The notes below the pieces were generated by a model. That model had not been told where the DNA came from. It searched no databases and worked only from the letters and a program-made list of their open reading frames with translations. Shown piece after piece: positions 7,478 to 15,987 of a DNA stretch of 64,000 nt. Location of the stretch: positions 1-64,000 of the forward strand of contig DAONET010000010.1 of NCBI GenBank assembly GCA_035403225.1. The letters run 5' to 3'. Position numbers and translations under genes: made by a program. The first letter of the stretch is position 1. Each line of letters begins with the position of its first letter. Origin of the DNA: DAIRDK01 sp035403225. Its GTDB lineage: Bacteria > Bacteroidota > Bacteroidia > Bacteroidales > FEN-979.

Positions 7478-8824
7478 ATGAGTTCACCCTTACAAGCCAT
7501 TTCGCCTGTTGACGGTCGTTATCACACCTCGACGGAAGGATTATCGGAATATTTCTCAGAAGCAGCCATCATCCGTTACCGTATCCTGGTGGAGGTGGAA
7601 TATTTCATTGCCCTGTGTAAGATTCCGCTACCGTCTTTGAAGAACGTCGATGCGAAAGTTCTCCCTAAACTGCGCGACCTCTATGAAAAGTTCACGGTGA
7701 AAGATGCGGAAAGGGTGAAAGAGATTGAGCTGACGACCAATCACGACGTAAAGGCGATCGAGTATTTTGTAAAAGAAAAATTTGATGCGCTGAAACTGTC
7801 TCCCTTCAAAGAATTCATTCACTTCGGACTCACCTCGCAGGATATCAACAACACCGCCTTCCCACTGGCGCTGAAAGACTGCCTGGAGAAGGTATATGAG
7901 CCCATGCTGGCGGAAGTACATCTGCAACTGCTGAACAAATCGAATGAATGGAAGACGATCCCGATGCTGGCTCACACCCACGGGCAGCCGGCCTCCCCTA
8001 CCACAGTCGGGAAAGAGATCGCCGTGTTCGCCGAACGGCTTAGCGCTCAGTCGGCCCTGCTGGAGACCATTCCCATCTCTGCCAAATTCGGCGGCGCCAC
8101 CGGCAACTTCAATGCACATCAGGTGGCGTACCCCTCCATCGACTGGGTTGAGTTCGCCAACCGTTTCGTGAATGTCACCCTCGGACTGGAACGCTGTCAG
8201 ACTACCACGCAGATCGAACATTATGACAACCTGGCTGCCTTGTTCGACAACCTGAAACGAATCAACACCATCCTCATCGACCTCGACCGCGACATGTGGA
8301 CCTACATCTCGATGGAGTATTTCGGGCAGAAAGTAAAAAAAGGCGAGACCGGCTCCTCCACCATGCCTCATAAAGTCAATCCCATCGATTTTGAAAATTC
8401 GGAAGGGAACCTGGGCATGGCCAATGCTGTCTTCGGATTCCTTTCGTCGAAGCTCCCCGTATCGAGATTGCAACGCGATCTGACCGACTCTACCGTGATC
8501 CGGAACATCGGAGTGCCCATCGCTCATACCCTTATCGCGTTCCGCTCCCTGACCAAAGGTCTGAACAAACTGATCCTGAACGAAGATAAGCTGAATGCCG
8601 ACCTGGAAAAGAACTGGGCGGTGGTTTCCGAAGCCATCCAGACCATCTTACGCCGGGAAGGATATCCGAATCCCTACGAAGCCCTCAAAGAGCTGACACG
8701 CGGGAACAAAGGGATCACCAAAGAAGTTATTCATCAGTTCATTGACGGTTTAAAAGTCAACGACAAGGTGAAGAAAGAACTCAAAGCGATCACCCCTCAG
8801 AATTACATCGGAATAATACAGTAG
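7478..8824 (+). CDS. purB: Adenylosuccinate lyase
   Basis: Cleaves SAICAR and adenylosuccinate, releasing fumarate, in purine synthesis. 448 aa, the usual length. Clear fumarase/aspartase-superfamily signature GSSTMPHKVNPIDFEN, the catalytic-region segment LAHTHGQPASPTTVGKE, and the N-terminal LQAISPVDGRY typical of PurB. Own promoter; the neighbouring genes are not purine genes. Confidence 0.97.
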   Translation: MSSPLQAISPVDGRYHTSTEGLSEYFSEAAIIRYRILVEVEYFIALCKIPLPSLKNVDAKVLPKLRDLYEKFTVKDAERVKEIELTTNHDVKAIEYFVKEKFDALKLSPFKEFIHFGLTSQDINNTAFPLALKDCLEKVYEPMLAEVHLQLLNKSNEWKTIPMLAHTHGQPASPTTVGKEIAVFAERLSAQSALLETIPISAKFGGATGNFNAHQVAYPSIDWVEFANRFVNVTLGLERCQTTTQIEHYDNLAALFDNLKRINTILIDLDRDMWTYISMEYFGQKVKKGETGSSTMPHKVNPIDFENSEGNLGMANAVFGFLSSKLPVSRLQRDLTDSTVIRNIGVPIAHTLIAFRSLTKGLNKLILNEDKLNADLEKNWAVVSEAIQTILRREGYPNPYEALKELTRGNKGITKEVIHQFIDGLKVNDKVKKELKAITPQNYIGIIQ

Positions 8825-8875
8825 TGTAAGAGGATCATCCCTTTTTCAAACCACCAAAGAATTACTTTTTCTTGT

Positions 8876-8883
8876 TACCTTTG
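8876..8883 (+). promoter_or_regulatory. -7 box (TACCTTTG) for the DUF5606-like gene
   Basis: Perfect TAnnTTTG match 18 nt upstream of the ATG at 8902. Confidence 0.55.
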
Positions 8884-8901
8884 CAAAAATTCTGAACTGT
8901 T

Positions 8902-9405
8902 ATGGATTTAAGCAAGATTTTATCAATTTCAGGGAAGGGCGGTCTGTTTAAGGTCGTATCCCAATCGAAGAATGCCGTGATCGTTGAATCTCTCGTTGAC
9001 AAAAAACGCTTTCCTGCTTTCGGTCATGAACGGATGAGTTCGCTGGAAGAGATCAGTATTTTCACTACCGGTGATGACCGGCCGTTGAAAGAGGTCATGA
9101 AGGCCTTTTTTGACAAGCTGGAAGGCAAAGCCGCTCTGGATCCCAAATCAGCTGATAAAGACCTGGTACAAAAATTCGGGGAGATCGTTCCCGACTATGA
9201 TACCGACCGGGTTTATGTGTCGGATATCCGCAAAGTCTTTGCCTGGTATAACCTGTTGCTGAGCAATGACCTTCTTGACTTCAGCGAAGAGACATCCGAA
9301 GAGAAAAAAGAAGAGACCGTTGACCAGGAAACAACAGAAGAACCGATCGCAGAAAAACCAAAGAAAAAAGCAACAGCCCCCAAAGCAAAAAATACAGGAG
9401 AATAA
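8902..9405 (+). CDS. DUF5606-like conserved Bacteroidota protein
   Basis: 167 aa, cytosolic (no signal or membrane segment). The N-terminal ~125 residues form the conserved part, beginning MDLSKILSISGKGGLFKVV, with a small SH3-like strand pattern; the last ~45 residues are a charged low-complexity tail rich in Glu, Lys and Thr (EEKKEETVDQETTEE, KPKKKATAPKAK). The family is widespread in the phylum and has no known function; I recall the DUF number from the N-terminal sequence and cannot check it here. Confidence 0.8.
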   Translation: MDLSKILSISGKGGLFKVVSQSKNAVIVESLVDKKRFPAFGHERMSSLEEISIFTTGDDRPLKEVMKAFFDKLEGKAALDPKSADKDLVQKFGEIVPDYDTDRVYVSDIRKVFAWYNLLLSNDLLDFSEETSEEKKEETVDQETTEEPIAEKPKKKATAPKAKNTGE

Positions 9406-9425
9406 GGTTTTTTCGGGATAATCTC

Positions 9426-9433
9426 TATCTTTG
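9426..9433 (+). promoter_or_regulatory. -7 box (TATCTTTG) for the PEGA-like gene
   Basis: Perfect match. A possible TTG start at 9431 lies inside this box and so cannot be used; the ATG at 9449 is the start. Confidence 0.6.
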
Positions 9434-9448
9434 AAAAAAATCCTGTAT

Positions 9449-10123
9449 ATGAAAAAAACCGCTAATTTCTTCCTCGTTTTACTTATTATCCTGACAACAG
9501 GCTTCAGCGCCTCCGCAGGAAAAAAAGAGATTCGTTTCAGCACTTCCGAGCCAGATGCGAAGATCTACGTCGACGGCAAGTTGATGGGCGCAGGGCAACT
9601 GATCATTACTGCTCCCGCCTATTCCTGTATTGTGGTGAAAGTGGAAAAACTCGGTTATCTTACTGGTAACATAGAATTCTGCAACAAACCCGATTACACC
9701 CCTCCTCCCAAGAGTTATTACTATCAGATGGAGAAAGACGATGCTTATGATGCTTCCGAAGCTACCGACATCGCTAATGTGGACATCGAGATCAAAACCC
9801 ACAAGAGCGAATTGGATGCCTGGAAGCTTCTCAGCCAGATCATCACTTCTTATTTTGATGTGATAGAAGTCACCGACCGTGAAACCGGTTACATGCGTAC
9901 TTCCTGGGTGGTGCAGTCATTTAAACAGACTACGGTTCGTACACGAATTATCGTCAAGTTGGGAGAATCCGACCCGCTGACATACAAAATCAAACTGGTG
10001 AGCGAGGTAGCCAATGGCGGCCAGGTAAGTGTTAAAAGCGATGAGCTGTTCAAAGAGTGGGACCGTATCCTGAGAAAATACCGGGAGGTAATCCACGAAG
10101 TTCAGACGCGCGTTGGTAATTAA
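9449..10123 (+). CDS. Secreted protein with PEGA-like N-terminal domain
   Basis: About 224 aa from the ATG at 9449. The signal peptide runs MKKTANFFLVLLIILTTGFSASA. Residues ~25-70 (IRFSTSEPDAKIYVDGKLMGAG ... VKVEKLGYLTG) look like a PEGA domain, a small beta fold found on envelope proteins. The remaining ~140 residues (KLLSQIITSYFDVIEVTDRETGYMRTSWV and on) are unassigned but resemble a lipoprotein-like alpha/beta domain that compares envelope stress proteins in this phylum. Function unknown. Confidence 0.7.
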   Translation: MKKTANFFLVLLIILTTGFSASAGKKEIRFSTSEPDAKIYVDGKLMGAGQLIITAPAYSCIVVKVEKLGYLTGNIEFCNKPDYTPPPKSYYYQMEKDDAYDASEATDIANVDIEIKTHKSELDAWKLLSQIITSYFDVIEVTDRETGYMRTSWVVQSFKQTTVRTRIIVKLGESDPLTYKIKLVSEVANGGQVSVKSDELFKEWDRILRKYREVIHEVQTRVGN

Positions 10124-10132
10124 TCGACCTGT

Positions 10133-10960
10133 ATGGCGAATACGCTAGTTCAAAAGAGACAAAACATTCTTGAGGTTACCGGCAAACGGCGACTCAACGA
10201 TCGTCATTTTATCATTCAGCTCACTTCGGAAGAGCCTTTACCCATGATGCTGCCCGGCAATTTCGTGCAAGTCCTGGTGGAAGGCTCTCCCACTACTTTT
10301 CTCCGCCGCCCGTTATCCATCCATGAGGTCAACTACGCTCAAAACAGTTTCCGCATCCTTATCCAGATCAAAGGCGACGGCACCCGTCAACTCAGCAGGC
10401 TGAAGAACGGCGACAAATTGAATGTCATCTATCCGTTAGGCAACTGTTTCTCGTTACCGCAAGGCAAAGAGGTGTTGCTCGTCGGAGGCGGATGCGGAGT
10501 AGCGCCGCTGCTGTTTCTGGCGCAATTCCTGAGGCAAAACAGCATTCGTCCGGTGATCCTTACCGGATGGAGGACCCAATCGGATATTTTTGAGCTGGAA
10601 GAATACAAAAAGTCGGGGGAAGTGCTGATGACCACTGAAGACGGATCAGCCGGCGAGAAAGGGCTGGTGACGGATCATTCCCTCTTCCGGAGCGGCAAAC
10701 TGCCTTTCAGCCGGATCTATTGCTGCGGCCCTGATCCCATGATGAAGGCGGTAGCCGGACTGGCTGCCTCGCACGGCATCGATTGCGAAGTGTCGCTGGA
10801 GAACACCATGGCTTGCGGCATCGGGGTGTGCCTGTGTTGCGTCACCCCTACTGTATCAGGAAATGAACGGGTCTGTGTCGAAGGTCCCGTATTCAATACG
10901 AAACACCTCACCTGGGGAAACCCGGACAAAGAGGCTTGTCAAAACAAATGTCATGGCTGA
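10133..10960 (+). CDS. pyrK: Dihydroorotate dehydrogenase electron-transfer subunit
   Basis: FAD- and [2Fe-2S]-containing partner that passes electrons from PyrD to NAD+ in pyrimidine synthesis. 275 aa. FAD-binding part with FLRRPLSIHEV, NAD-binding part with VGGGCGVAPLLFLA, and a C-terminal iron-sulfur cysteine cluster (CGIGVCLCC plus a later Cys in RVCVEGPVF). Overlaps pyrD by 8 nt (ATGGCTGA), the usual coupling for a type 1B enzyme. Confidence 0.94.
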   Translation: MANTLVQKRQNILEVTGKRRLNDRHFIIQLTSEEPLPMMLPGNFVQVLVEGSPTTFLRRPLSIHEVNYAQNSFRILIQIKGDGTRQLSRLKNGDKLNVIYPLGNCFSLPQGKEVLLVGGGCGVAPLLFLAQFLRQNSIRPVILTGWRTQSDIFELEEYKKSGEVLMTTEDGSAGEKGLVTDHSLFRSGKLPFSRIYCCGPDPMMKAVAGLAASHGIDCEVSLENTMACGIGVCLCCVTPTVSGNERVCVEGPVFNTKHLTWGNPDKEACQNKCHG

Positions 10961-11873
10961 TCTGAACGTAACACTGGGCCCGCTGGAGTTGAAAAACCCC
11001 GTCCTCACTGCTTCCGGGACCTTCGGATGCGGCGAAGAGTTCACTGACTTTATGGACGTGAACCGTCTCGGAGGTATCGTAGTCAAGGCAGTCACCGGGA
11101 AAAACCGCGACGGCAATCCTTACCCGCGCATGGCCGAGACCCCCATGGGGATGCTGAACGCTGTAGGGTTGCAGAACAAAGGGGTGGATTACTTCATCCG
11201 GGAGATCTATCCACGCATCAAAGATTTCGACACGCAGATCATCGTGAACGTCTCCGGTTCCACCCTGGACGAATACGTCGAGGTAGCGGGCAAGCTCAAC
11301 GACCTGGATAAGATCCCGGCCATCGAAGTGAACATCTCATGTCCGAACGTAAAACAAGGCGGCATGGCCTTCGGCACGATCCCGGCCACCGCCACCGAAG
11401 TGACCCGGGCTGTGCGCGATGTCTATAAAAAGACCCTCATCGTGAAGCTCTCCCCCAACGTCACCAGCATCACCGACATGGCGAAAGCCGCGGCAGACGG
11501 CGGGGCCGATATCATCTCCCTCATCAACACCCTGCTGGGGATGGCGATCAATGCCGAAACCCGCCGGCCTGTGCTCTCCACCATCACCGGCGGACTGTCG
11601 GGACCTGCCATCAAGCCGGTAGCGCTGCGCATGGTGTGGCAAGTCTCCAAAGCCGTGAAGATCCCGGTTATCGGGTTAGGCGGTATCCGCACTGCCACCG
11701 ACGCCATCGAGTTCATGCTGGCCGGCGCCTCCGCTGTTCAGGTAGGGACGGCGAATTTCATTGATCCGGCCGTCACCCTGAAAATCATCGACGGACTGGA
11801 GGCCTATCTCCAACGCCATCAGATCAACTCCGTGAAGGAACTGATCGGGAGTCTTAAGGTGAACGGGGAGTAG
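10953..11873 (+). CDS. pyrD: Dihydroorotate dehydrogenase, type 1B catalytic subunit
   Basis: FMN enzyme oxidising dihydroorotate to orotate. From the ATG at 10953 it is 306 aa, normal for the family; a longer frame from 10863 would add 30 residues lying inside pyrK and is not needed. The N-terminus MADLNVTLGPLELKNPVLTA, the active-site Cys in NISCPNVKQGG and the late phosphate-binding GLGGIRTATDAIEF/GASAVQVGTA segments are all present. Translationally coupled to pyrK. Confidence 0.95.
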   Translation: MADLNVTLGPLELKNPVLTASGTFGCGEEFTDFMDVNRLGGIVVKAVTGKNRDGNPYPRMAETPMGMLNAVGLQNKGVDYFIREIYPRIKDFDTQIIVNVSGSTLDEYVEVAGKLNDLDKIPAIEVNISCPNVKQGGMAFGTIPATATEVTRAVRDVYKKTLIVKLSPNVTSITDMAKAAADGGADIISLINTLLGMAINAETRRPVLSTITGGLSGPAIKPVALRMVWQVSKAVKIPVIGLGGIRTATDAIEFMLAGASAVQVGTANFIDPAVTLKIIDGLEAYLQRHQINSVKELIGSLKVNGE

Positions 11874-12153
11874 GGGAAGATTATCAGCTGCTATTTTCTT
11901 TCTATTCCTGTTTCTGCTATACCCATCTCACTGATTTCTTCTTTATTGCCTAATATCCAGGCATATAAGCAAACGAATGGAAAAATTTCCGGCAGGCTCT
12001 TTTATCATCGTAAAGCAAAAAACATTCTACGAATTGTAATGTTTTAGATTTTTAATAAATTTACGCATCTGTTCTTATAAGAAGGCAAGTACTCTGCTTA
12101 AACTAAAATTTCCTAGAAATCTGTTTGATAATATTTACTAAAATTACACTGAC
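11874..12153. other. AT-rich intergenic region before the nuclease gene
   Basis: Base composition drops sharply in GC from about 12000 onward. No gene, clear terminator or good TAnnTTTG box is seen. It marks the left boundary of the accessory island. Confidence 0.5.
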
Positions 12154-12798
12154 ATGTTTGAAACAAATCCTATTCAGATAGAATTAATTAAAGATCACAA
12201 ATACAAATTAACAATTAAGCTTGACAATTGGGAACTTACTAGAATTGTTACAGAAACAACCCTAAATGAATTACAAAATGAAATTAATAATGCAACCGGA
12301 CTGACAAAGGTTACTGACACCTTTAATTGCACAGGTGAAGAAGCAAGAAAAATTAAACATTTCTGGGAAACCATAGATTATAAGCATATTTGTAAAGAGT
12401 GCAAATTCAAATGGATTGAATGCTATAATTGTGCAATTAAATGTGATAGCCCTTTGGAAAGAGACCTGTTGTTTGAATTACGAAAAAACAATATTGAACC
12501 AATTCTACAGCGAAGGTTTAACAAAGATGGTAGTTTTTATGAATTTCCTACAAGCATAGATCCTGATACAATCCTTACAATACCTGATTTCTATATAGAA
12601 AAAGAAAAGATAAAATTATGTATTTATGCTGACGGACACAACTATCATGAGAGAACAGAAAATCAGGCGTTAAGAGATAGAAATATTGACAGAGAATTAC
12701 AAAGAATGGGTTATAAAGTTCTGAGATACACGGGCCAAGAAATTCGTAAAAATTGTTCCCTTGTGGTTGAGAATATCAAAGTAAACCTTGAATTATAA
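12154..12798 (+). CDS. Putative PD-(D/E)XK / DUF559-like nuclease with Cys cluster
   Basis: 214 aa, strongly AT-rich unlike the genes on either side. A cluster of five cysteines (C80, C83, C90, C93, C97) suggests a zinc site. The C-terminal half looks like a restriction-endonuclease fold of the DUF559/Vsr type: Glu102 in SPLERDLLFEL, PDFYI (144-148, candidate catalytic Asp145), IYADGHNYH (157-165) in place of the usual (D/E)xDGxxH strand, then RDRNIDRELQRMGYKVLRY. No methyltransferase or specificity gene is nearby. Function inferred from fold motifs only; a solitary repair or defence nuclease is possible. Confidence 0.6.
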   Translation: MFETNPIQIELIKDHKYKLTIKLDNWELTRIVTETTLNELQNEINNATGLTKVTDTFNCTGEEARKIKHFWETIDYKHICKECKFKWIECYNCAIKCDSPLERDLLFELRKNNIEPILQRRFNKDGSFYEFPTSIDPDTILTIPDFYIEKEKIKLCIYADGHNYHERTENQALRDRNIDRELQRMGYKVLRYTGQEIRKNCSLVVENIKVNLEL

Positions 12799-12841
12799 GT
12801 CGAGAAAACAATGATCTTACCGTTTTTATTCACGAAAGAAA
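12799..12841 (+). pseudogene. 3'-end relic of a serine-hydrolase gene
   Basis: This stretch matches the last codons of the intact gene at 13297-14616. GAGAAAACAATG is shared, and GTTTTTATTCACGAAAGAA (19 nt, about 12822-12840) is identical to the intact gene at about 14594-14612; 15 nt between the two blocks are missing here. In the right frame it still reads EKTM-IL-P-FLFTKE against EKTMLL...FLFTKE. Nothing upstream resembles the rest of that gene. It lies directly after the nuclease stop codon. Confidence 0.7.
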
Positions 12842-12850
12842 AAAGGGTAA

Positions 12851-12894
12851 ATTCCGGACTATCCTGCCCCCCATTCCGGAGCAAGCTGCCACCC
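12851..12894 (+). repeat. Tandem 22-bp direct repeat
   Basis: Units at 12851-12872 and 12873-12894 start ATTCCGGA and end CTGCC(C/A)CCC; 17 of 22 positions agree by eye. Flanked by AAGGGT on the left and ACCCTT on the right. Multiple short terminal repeats like this occur at ends of IS21-family elements, but no transposase is present, so the origin is a guess. Confidence 0.55.
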
Positions 12895-12970
12895 TTAAAA
12901 AAGGAAAAAATGATGGACATCCCGGCAATGTTTGAGCTGGACTAAAATTTGGGCAGTTTGTCCATCTTTT

Positions 12971-13073
12971 ATACCCTTTCAGGTGTATTTTACTGAAATT
13001 TTAACTTTTTATACCCTATCGGGGTTAATTTTGGATAATATCCATAATATCGTACCCCTTCGGGTATAATTTT
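12971..13073 (+). repeat. Three iteron-like repeats spaced 40-41 bp
   Basis: Units begin at 12971, 13011 and 13052 and share the pattern (A/G)TACCC(C/T)(T/A)TC(G/A)GG followed by TTAATTTT, TATAATTTT or TATTTT. Each has a small CCC/GGG inverted repeat. The remaining sequence up to 13296 holds no recognisable gene; a 70-codon frame at 13081-13293 has no family features. Confidence 0.6.
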
Positions 13074-13296
13074 CATATTGATGTTATCCACATCTATCAC
13101 TCTTAATCCGGTTGAAAATTCATGGGGGCATGTCAATTTACGAATGACACTTTTTGTTTCCGAAGATGTTTTGAGGGTTTCCTGTTCCCTTATTTTTCTT
13201 TTGTTTCTGCTTATTTGGCCTTACTTTTACGATCCGAACCTGATTAGCGACATGTTATCTGCTTTGAAGCGGTTATGGGTAAATATGATTTGATTT

Positions 13297-14616
13297 ATGA
13301 AAAGAAAAATTTTAATCACCCTGGCAACAGGGATATTATGTCTGACCGGGTTTTCACAAATACCGGACAAAACCAAGCTGGATAACTATTTTGATACCCT
13401 TGAAGCACACAACAAGTTTATGGGAAGCGTTGCCGTCTCTCAAAACGGCATCATCGTCTATTCTAAATCGATCGGCTTTGCTGACGTTGAAAACCAACTT
13501 CCTGCCAATGAAAACACTAAATACAGGATCGGTTCCATTTCAAAAACATTCACCACTGTACTGGTATTCAAAGCTATAGAAGAAAAGAAATTAAGTTTGG
13601 ATCAAACCCTTGATCAGTTTTTTCCGGCCATTCAGCATTCAGAAAAAATTACGATCAAAATGCTGCTCAGCCATAGAAGCGGAATACACAATTTTACCAA
13701 TGACACGGATTATCTGACCTGGAATACCCAAGCCAAAACGGAGAAAGAAATGGTGGATCTTATTGCTCAAAAAGGGAGCGATTTTGAACCCGACAGTAAA
13801 GCAGCATACAGCAATTCCAACTTTGTTCTCCTGACTTATATCCTGGAAAAGACCTTCAAAAAACCGTACGCTGAACTTTTAACCCGATATATCACCAAGC
13901 CCATCGGACTAACCAATACATACTATGGGGGTAAAATTGACATCCAAAACAAGGAGTGTTATTCCTATCGTTTTGCTGAGAGTTGGGAACCCGAGCCGGA
14001 GACGGATCTTTCCATCCCCATGGGCGCCGGAGGAATTGTTTCTACATCCACCGACCTGGTAAAATTCAGCGATGCATTATTTGGAGGTAAGCTGCTGAAA
14101 AAAGAAAGCCTCGAGTTAATGAAGACGGTGAAAGACGGCTTTGGCTCAGGGTTGATCCAACTTCCGTTTTATGGCAGGATCTCTTATGGTCATACCGGAG
14201 GAATTGACGGATTTTCTTCGGTATTCGGTTATTTTGCTGACGGAAATATTTCGTACGCGATGACCTCCAACGGATCAAACTTCAATAACAACGGTGTTTC
14301 AATGGCCGTGTTAAGCGCCGTGTACGATTTACCGTACGACATTCCCGAATTTACCACTTATGTTGTTCATCCCGAAGAGCTGGATCAATATGCCGGAATA
14401 TATTCATCTCAACAACTTCCGTTGAAGATATCGATCACCAAAGATGACAATAAGTTGATTGCTCAGGCCACGGGTCAGCCTTCCTTTCCCCTTTCAGCCA
14501 GCGGAAAAGACAAGTTCGTTTTTGATCAGGCAGGGATTGTTATGGAGTTCAACCCGTCGGAGAAAACAATGCTTTTAAAACAAGGTGGCGGACAGTTTTT
14601 ATTCACGAAAGAATAA
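13297..14616 (+). CDS. Serine hydrolase, beta-lactamase/PBP4 family (class C fold)
   Basis: 439 aa, periplasmic, with signal peptide MKRKILITLATGILCLTGFSQ. The catalytic SxxK is SISK at 80-83, the second motif is Tyr-Ser-Asn in AAYSNSN, and the third is HTGG in YGHTGGIDGF. After the ~330-residue hydrolase domain is a C-terminal beta-rich domain ending in FLFTKE. Members range from esterases and D-aminopeptidases to DD-carboxypeptidases; the sequence does not say which, and resistance should not be assumed. A fragment of a second copy lies at 12799-12841. Confidence 0.88.
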   Translation: MKRKILITLATGILCLTGFSQIPDKTKLDNYFDTLEAHNKFMGSVAVSQNGIIVYSKSIGFADVENQLPANENTKYRIGSISKTFTTVLVFKAIEEKKLSLDQTLDQFFPAIQHSEKITIKMLLSHRSGIHNFTNDTDYLTWNTQAKTEKEMVDLIAQKGSDFEPDSKAAYSNSNFVLLTYILEKTFKKPYAELLTRYITKPIGLTNTYYGGKIDIQNKECYSYRFAESWEPEPETDLSIPMGAGGIVSTSTDLVKFSDALFGGKLLKKESLELMKTVKDGFGSGLIQLPFYGRISYGHTGGIDGFSSVFGYFADGNISYAMTSNGSNFNNNGVSMAVLSAVYDLPYDIPEFTTYVVHPEELDQYAGIYSSQQLPLKISITKDDNKLIAQATGQPSFPLSASGKDKFVFDQAGIVMEFNPSEKTMLLKQGGGQFLFTKE

Positions 14617-14664
14617 AAGCGTGGTTGCTCCCGGTTGCCTGTCCGGTCCATCAAAAAAAATGAT

Positions 14665-14672
14665 TATCCTTG
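14665..14672 (+). promoter_or_regulatory. -7 box variant (TATCCTTG) for the flavoprotein
   Basis: Close TAnnTTTG variant. An upstream TTG at 14670 lies within it, which makes the ATG at 14676 the likely start. Confidence 0.4.
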
Positions 14673-14675
14673 CAC

Positions 14676-15878
14676 ATGGCAAGGAAGCGAATCATCATCA
14701 CAGGTGGCGGGCCGGCAGGGCTGATGGCGGCAGACGTATTGAGCGTCGCTCATGAGGTGCATCTGTATGAGAAAGAGAAAAATATCGGGCAAAAATTCCT
14801 GGTAGCAGGAAAAGGGGGGCTGAATATCACCAATAACTTCCGGGGATCCGCGCTGACCGGCAGGTACACCCCGGCCGGTTTCATGGATGAAGCCCTGTCA
14901 GGTTTCTCACCGGAAGATTTGCGGGGATGGCTCTCCGGGATGGGCATTTCCACTTTCACCGGGTCCAGCGACAAGGTTTTCACGGATAAGGATCTCCCGG
15001 CCATCGACATCCTGAACAAGATCAGGGAGAAACTCCTCAGTCAGGGAGTTCAGTTTCACACGGAGCATACTTTCACGGGATTCGACGAAAACAACGCCAT
15101 CACCTTCCGGCATCAGGATCAATCGATTTGTGTAAAAGCCGATTACCTGGTTTTTGCTCTGGGAGGAGCCTCGTGGTCTGTGACGGGATCCGACGGAACC
15201 TGGCGTGCTGTTTTCGAGTCGATGGGCGTTTCCACGCGGCCATTCCAATCCTCTAACTGCGGCATCAACATTTCCTGGCCTGAAGGGATCCGGAAGAGTC
15301 ATGCCGGGAAACCCCTGAAGAACATCCGGTTGTTCACGGCTGACCGAGAGACGAAGGGAGAGGCGATCATCACGGAATACGGGCTGGAAGGCACTGCCGT
15401 GTACGCGTTGGTACCGGTTCTCCGGGACATGTTACAGGCACGAATCCCCGCCACGCTTTCCCTCGATCTCAAACCCTTCAACACGGTGGAACAACTTCTC
15501 CGGAAGGCATCAGCATCGCGGATCACCTCCAAAGAGTACGCCTCCTTCTTTCACCTGAATACCGCAGGACTGGCTGTCATCAAAGCCTTTACCGATAAAG
15601 ACACGTATCTGGCGCCGGAAGGGTTTATCCGCAGCATGAAGGGGCTGCAGATCCCTGTCGATTCGTTGAGGCCGGTGGAAGAGGCTATTTCAACGATCGG
15701 AGGTATCTGCACCGGGGAAGTGGATCGCTGCTTCTCGCTGAAGAGATACCCGTGGATTTACGTGACGGGTGAAATGGTCGACTGGGACGCTCCTACCGGA
15801 GGCTTTCTGTTACAGGGATGTTTTTCGATGGGACATCTGGCCGCCCGGTCGATCCTGGAGCAAGCGAGGGATCTTTAA
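14676..15878 (+). CDS. FAD-dependent oxidoreductase, HI0933/BaiN-like family
   Basis: 400 aa from ATG 14676. The N-terminal dinucleotide-binding loop (IIITGGGPAGLMAADVLS) is followed by GQKFLVAGKGGLNITNN, diagnostic of the HI0933-like flavoproteins. A later VFALGGASWSVTGSDG segment and the C-terminal GGICTGEVDR/YVTGEMVDWDAPTGGF complete the family pattern. Some members reduce bile-acid or steroid rings, most have unknown substrates. Single-gene unit with its own promoter. Confidence 0.87.
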   Translation: MARKRIIITGGGPAGLMAADVLSVAHEVHLYEKEKNIGQKFLVAGKGGLNITNNFRGSALTGRYTPAGFMDEALSGFSPEDLRGWLSGMGISTFTGSSDKVFTDKDLPAIDILNKIREKLLSQGVQFHTEHTFTGFDENNAITFRHQDQSICVKADYLVFALGGASWSVTGSDGTWRAVFESMGVSTRPFQSSNCGINISWPEGIRKSHAGKPLKNIRLFTADRETKGEAIITEYGLEGTAVYALVPVLRDMLQARIPATLSLDLKPFNTVEQLLRKASASRITSKEYASFFHLNTAGLAVIKAFTDKDTYLAPEGFIRSMKGLQIPVDSLRPVEEAISTIGGICTGEVDRCFSLKRYPWIYVTGEMVDWDAPTGGFLLQGCFSMGHLAARSILEQARDL

Positions 15879-15959
15879 ACAATTGGTACCGATTTTATTT
15901 TACAGCTCATTCATTTGCGTTTTCCGGCTCAAATATTTTGATTTTTGAGCCACATTTTA

Positions 15960-15967
15960 TATATTTG
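15960..15967 (+). promoter_or_regulatory. -7 box of Fic gene promoter (TATATTTG)
   Basis: Perfect TAnnTTTG match. The last G is also the first base of a GTG in frame with Fic, ruling that codon out as start in favour of ATG 15988. Confidence 0.6.
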
Positions 15968-15987
15968 TGAGCTTTAAAACAGAAACC

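Noticed and set aside
7628..8527. 299-codon open frame on the minus strand
   Set aside because: Antisense to purB and without any recognisable motif.
10863..10952. N-terminal extension of pyrD
   Set aside because: The 30 extra residues overlap the pyrK reading frame; the family begins at the Met encoded at 10953.
13081..13293. 70-codon plus-strand frame before the serine hydrolase, with a hydrophobic middle
   Set aside because: No promoter box, no ribosome-binding site and no family features; it runs through the repeat-rich island, so chance is the better explanation.
12799..13296. Intact insertion sequence
   Set aside because: Short repeats are present but no transposase frame exists in the interval.
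13297..14616. Antibiotic-resistance beta-lactamase
   Set aside because: Class C-like motifs are shared by esterases, peptidases and PBPs; the sequence alone does not support resistance.
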